From: a virus
DNA length: 41,178 nucleotides
Strand: one strand, 5' to 3'
IMG/VR virus record: IMGVR_UViG_3300036853_000224
Coordinates: 1-41,178 of that record
Position numbers and translations under genes: made by a program. Of the stretch, positions 38,700 to 41,178 are shown piece after piece (the first letter of the stretch is position 1; each line of letters opens with the position of its first letter). Below the pieces are notes generated by a model. That model was not told the origin of the DNA, ran no database searches, and was given only the letters and a program-made list of their open reading frames with translations.

Positions 38700-39562
38700 G
38701 AATACGCCCCTTGCTCCTCGGCGGCCAACACCCACGGCGGCGCGTATAGCGTGACCGGCTCGACGCAGTAGCCGGGCCAGTTGCCGGTTGCAAGACACTC
38801 CTGCCAACGTAACACCGCGCGCTCCCAACGCAGATGTCCGATGGTGCGGAACCCTCCGTCCGGCCGCGCCGGCACGACCGAATAGGGGGGCTCCAACTCC
38901 AGAAAAAGGAATGTGAACTCGACGCGGCCTTCAAACTCCGGGCGCAGTGCCGCCAGCGCGCGGGTGTAGGCTGCATACTGGATGTCATACCCGCGATCAA
39001 CGAATGTCTTTTCGCAATTCTTCGGGCTGGCGTTGGCGGCCTTCTTCAAGTCATAGATAACACCGCGGTCCAGTAGGACATGATCCAACATCGCCCGACA
39101 GACAACCGGCGTCGCATCACTCGCGCCGCGCTCGTGCCACTCGATCGGGAGCTCGGACCGACCCTTCAAAGGGAATCCCAACTCCGCGCAGCGAGTACTC
39201 AACAACTTGGCGGCCTTGGCGACATGGACGTAATCGCGCTCCTTGACCGGGAGCTTGCCGGCCGCGATCGCCCCGTCGCGCGCCGCCTTCGCCTCATTCG
39301 TTCGGTACTCGTCGAAGGGTAGGACCGCGATCTCGCGACCACATCCGAGAATCAACTTGTGTATGAGCGTGCCGGCATCCATGGCGGCGGAGGAGTCGCC
39401 CGACTGGCCGCCAAAGCGCGGGTGTCGGGTGTAAGCGTGAAGCGGGGAATGTTCGACAAGCGTGTGAGCGATCGACTGCGAGAGCGAGGGCACCTTGCAG
39501 GGGTCCAGGTGATACTCCGCGGGGGTTACATCGAGAATGCGGGCTCGCAACTTCGAGCGCAT
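38696..39562 (-). CDS. PD-(D/E)XK exonuclease (RecE/YqaJ-like)
   Basis: A 288-residue nuclease. Core motifs: an early GTLIHKLIL helix (64-72), E137, D160 (RAMLDHVLL), D171-x-K173 (YDLKKA) and Q195 (DIQYAAY). This order fits phage DUF3799/RecE-type exonucleases. It would resect double-strand ends for recombination with the neighbouring ATPase. The ATG at 39562 has a GGAG ribosome site; the longer frame upstream lacks one. First gene of the leftward early operon. Confidence 0.85.
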   Translation of the reverse strand: MRSKLRARILDVTPAEYHLDPCKVPSLSQSIAHTLVEHSPLHAYTRHPRFGGQSGDSSAAMDAGTLIHKLILGCGREIAVLPFDEYRTNEAKAARDGAIAAGKLPVKERDYVHVAKAAKLLSTRCAELGFPLKGRSELPIEWHERGASDATPVVCRAMLDHVLLDRGVIYDLKKAANASPKNCEKTFVDRGYDIQYAAYTRALAALRPEFEGRVEFTFLFLELEPPYSVVPARPDGGFRTIGHLRWERAVLRWQECLATGNWPGYCVEPVTLYAPPWVLAAEEQGAYS

Positions 39563-39876
39563 GACGGCTCCTTGTGCGCGTCGCGTTCGACGGCGGTGGC
39601 GCACCCTTTATTGATTCGGGTTATGTACAACGTACAACCGCCGGTTTCCCGGTGTCAAATGGGGAAGTGTCAAAGTCTGTGCATAACTTTTCCGCGCAGC
39701 ATCATGACGTTGTGTATGCATGCGACGGCATGAGACGACGTGAGGCATCACGCGACACCAACACGAACGCTAGCGGGTGCGGGCCGGACCCCTCGACGTT
39801 GGACAAATCGAAACGACGAGTTGTACAGTCCGCCCCCGTTGCGCCGTTCCACCCCATCTTCGAGGTCAATACCAAC
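39563..39876. promoter_or_regulatory. Divergent early control region
   Basis: A 314-bp AT-richer gap between the leftward nuclease and rightward cro-like gene. For leftward transcription, two TTGACA copies lie on the minus strand (39653-39658 and 39668-39673), but no strong -10 at ideal spacing. For rightward transcription, TTGGAC (39799-39804) lies 17 bp from TGTACA. Candidate operators: tandem GTTGTAC copies (minus, about 39625-39638), CCGG-TTTC-CCGG (39641-39652) and GTTGTACAG (39820-39828). No protein-coding frame inside looks real. Confidence 0.55.
39678..39686 (-). promoter_or_regulatory. DnaA box-like site
   Basis: On the minus strand TTATGCACA fits the DnaA-box consensus TTATNCACA. 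It lies in the early control region, 0.6 kb from the replication initiator gene. A single box can be chance. Confidence 0.35.
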
Positions 39877-40182
39877 ATGGACACGACCATCCCCGCCAAG
39901 ATCAGGAACCGCGACGCGATCGAGCGCGCGATCACCGGGGCCGGTGGCATCTATCGTTGCGCCGAGAAGATGGGTGTTACGTACCAAGCGATTCAGAAGT
40001 GGTTGCGCAATGGTGTTGTGCCGCCCAAGCGTGTATTGCCGTTGGAGCGCGCGAGCCGCCGACCAGGTCCCATGGTGCATCGGTCGAAAATCGCGCCGGA
40101 TCTCTATCCGCGCAGCCTCTACCCGGATCCGAGCAACCCGCGCAAGCGCGCCATTGTGAGCACACCGCCCGCGGCTGCTTGA
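39877..40182 (+). CDS. Cro/YdaS-like transcriptional regulator
   Basis: A 101-residue protein with a helix-turn-helix at about residues 11-45: RDAIERAITGAGGIYRCAEK, MGVTYQAIQKWLRNGVVP, PKRVLPLERAS. YdaS/Cro-like proteins bind early operators and push the phage to lytic growth. The C-terminal 45 residues are basic and Pro-rich (IAPDLYPRSLYPDPSNPRKR). The ATG at 39877 begins the HTH-bearing part; the long frame upstream crosses the control region. Confidence 0.8.
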   Translation: MDTTIPAKIRNRDAIERAITGAGGIYRCAEKMGVTYQAIQKWLRNGVVPPKRVLPLERASRRPGPMVHRSKIAPDLYPRSLYPDPSNPRKRAIVSTPPAAA

Positions 40183-40218
40183 TCGCGGGTCGGTGCGATG
40201 TCTTGCGACAGTACGATA

Positions 40219-40268
40219 GGGCGTGAGACGCCACACGCCCATGGCGTGACATCTCTCCCGGTGTCACG
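40219..40268 (+). other. Two hairpins before the replication gene
   Basis: GGGCGTG (40219-40225) pairs with CACGCCC (40234-40240), and CGTGACA (40245-40251) pairs with TGTCACG (40262-40268), both perfect 7-bp stems. The second ends three bases before the GTG start at 40272, where no ribosome site is visible. They could terminate part of the cro transcript or control translation of the initiator gene. Confidence 0.45.
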
Positions 40269-40271
40269 TCC

Positions 40272-41063
40272 GTGAGCTACATCAAGGTTGAAAAGGACCT
40301 GCCCGACGATCCGCGCTTACTCGAGCTTGCAACCAGCTGTTATGACGCGGTTTTGGCGTGGCTCACGAGCCCGGACTGTAACGCCCGCAGTCACGCGTCG
40401 CGTCACGCGCTACTGGGTGTTCTCGTTGACATCTGGAAGTACGCCGACACGTACTTACAAAGTGACGAAAGTCTGCCTGTCACGTTACAGGGGCTCGCGG
40501 CGGCCATCGGCGCGCCCGTCGAGTTGTTACAGCGACTGCCCGAGCGTTGGTTGAAAGTCCGATCGGACGGAACGGTCGAACTGCCGCGCTACATCAAAAA
40601 AAACCGCCTTGTTGGCAAAGACTTGCGCCGGTCTGCCTCGGAGCGACGCGAAGCCGATCGAGTGCGACAACAACGTCATCGTGCCAAGCGAAAGCAACAG
40701 GAGCAGCTGCAGACTGTCACGCAGCGTGACAACGACGGACGTCACGCCTCCACCGGTACCGGTACCGGGACCAGTAACCCTATACCGGTACCGGCGGTCA
40801 CGGCGCTCGCGAGGGCCTTCGGGCCCCTCGCGCCGCGACCGGAGAACGGACGCGCCTCTGCGCACGCTGCCGCCAACGGAAGCGCGGCCGCCGCACCAAC
40901 ACGGCCGAAGCGCCAACCCAAGACGCAAGCGATGCTGAAGTCCGACGTCCGCAAGCTGACCGCCGGCGGCCTGGACCCGCCGACGATCGCCCGCACCCTG
41001 GCACAACACGGCGTCACCGAAAGCGACGTCAACCGCTGGCTTGCGGAAGGGGCGAGCCCATGA
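40272..41063 (+). CDS. Replication initiator (phage O-like)
   Basis: A 263-residue protein starting at GTG. It opens with MSYIKVEKDLPDDPRLLELA, then an N-terminal winged-helix-like region (LLGVLVDIWKYADTYLQ; AAAIGAPVELLQRLPERWLKV), followed by a basic helix (RREADRVRQQRHRAKRKQQEQ). The middle (TGTGTGTSNPIPVP) is low complexity and coded by short DNA repeats that may be origin iterons. A C-terminal domain (LKSDVRKLTAGGLDPPTIAR; LAQHGVTESDVNRWL) resembles a small HTH. It probably loads the host helicase at the phage origin. Confidence 0.7.
   Translation: MSYIKVEKDLPDDPRLLELATSCYDAVLAWLTSPDCNARSHASRHALLGVLVDIWKYADTYLQSDESLPVTLQGLAAAIGAPVELLQRLPERWLKVRSDGTVELPRYIKKNRLVGKDLRRSASERREADRVRQQRHRAKRKQQEQLQTVTQRDNDGRHASTGTGTGTSNPIPVPAVTALARAFGPLAPRPENGRASAHAAANGSAAAAPTRPKRQPKTQAMLKSDVRKLTAGGLDPPTIARTLAQHGVTESDVNRWLAEGASP
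40752..40794 (+). repeat. ACCGGT/GGTACC iterons inside the initiator gene
   Basis: ACCGGTACCGGTACCGGGAC starts at 40752 and TACCGGTACCGG at 40783. They encode the Thr-Gly and Ile-Pro-Val-Pro stretch. In lambda the origin lies inside gene O as iterons, so this is the natural place for a phage origin. AT-rich flanking DNA is not obvious. Confidence 0.4.
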
Positions 41064-41178
41064 CTCACAGTGGTGGCCAACCGCACCCCGTCGGAGATCG
41101 CGGCCAACGCTACGTCATCAGCGTGTATGACCAGGGCCGGCAGGAACGGATGAATCTCGCGTACACCGACGATGCCAG
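41060..41178 (+). CDS. Truncated small phage protein at right edge
   Basis: The first 39 complete codons of a protein starting in an ATGA overlap with the initiator. GQRYVISVYDQGRQERMNLA, with alternating strands, resembles a small phage protein of unknown function. The frame runs off the window; if the ends join it continues in frame into the left-edge helix-turn-helix (111 residues in all). Confidence 0.55.
   Translation, partial: MTHSGGQPHPVGDRGQRYVISVYDQGRQERMNLAYTDDA

Noticed and set aside
39574-39876. Long N-terminal extension of the Cro-like protein
   Set aside because: It would cross the control region with promoter-like and operator-like sequences; the HTH domain starts just after the ATG at 39877.
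1-41178. CRISPR arrays, tRNAs, insertion sequences, diversity-generating retroelements
   Set aside because: No array of spaced repeats, no cloverleaf, no transposase or reverse transcriptase frame seen by eye.

Overview
The window is almost entirely one temperate, long-tailed (siphovirus-type) double-stranded DNA phage genome, seen as a prophage or a phage contig. GC is high and codon use looks uniform. The host is a Gram-negative bacterium: the phage has an Rz/Rz1 spanin pair, encodes an outer-membrane beta-barrel, and carries a PhaR-type domain typical of polyhydroxyalkanoate-making proteobacteria. I see no bacterial housekeeping genes, tRNAs, CRISPR arrays or insertion sequences. The last reading frame at the right edge continues in frame, without a stop, into the first at the left edge. 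The sequence may therefore be a circularly permuted, nearly complete genome of about 41 kb.

Layout. (1) 1-4042, plus: tightly overlapping small accessory genes, including a helical-hairpin protein that may be an anti-CBASS sponge, a minor tail protein Z-like gene, and several CxxC zinc-ribbon mini-proteins. (2) 4039-5284, plus: a ParB-domain protein overlapping a Mom-family DNA-modification gene. (3) 5281-14268, plus: terminase small and large subunits, a gpW-like protein, portal, a fused prohead protease and major capsid protein, decoration and connector proteins, tail terminator and tail tube. Behind the terminase gene are two 10-bp-spaced repeats and a 14-bp palindrome identical to the core of a Pseudomonas-type parS site. 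(4) 14353-24884, plus: G/GT tail chaperones made by a -1 frameshift, tape measure, three proteins with Ig-like modules, baseplate hub, tail fibre and a lectin-like protein. (5) 25091-27020, plus: lysis genes (M15 peptidase, holin candidate, nested Rz/Rz1).

(6) 27021-32537, minus: an accessory operon with an outer-membrane barrel, a PhaR-domain protein, a YkgJ-type cysteine-cluster protein and two copies of a zinc-ribbon protein with a possible Cys-His-Asp triad. A candidate three-way-junction RNA lies inside it. (7) 32538-33331: a non-coding block holding a long RNA hairpin and what looks like attP, with paired arm-type repeats on both sides, a perfect IHF consensus and an int promoter. (8) 33332-35198, plus: a small membrane protein, a tyrosine integrase and a gene of unknown function, closed by a terminator. 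(9) 35256-39562, minus: an early operon running from a PD-(D/E)XK nuclease and a RecA-like ATPase (recombination pair) through many small genes, including an AlpA-type regulator that may be the excisionase. (10) 39563-41178: a divergent control region, a Cro-like regulator, a replication initiator with internal iterons, and a gene cut by the window edge.

The two early operons diverge from the cro region as in lambdoid phages, but no CI-type repressor is visible. Late structural and lysis genes form one long rightward unit that meets the leftward accessory operon head-on with no spacer.
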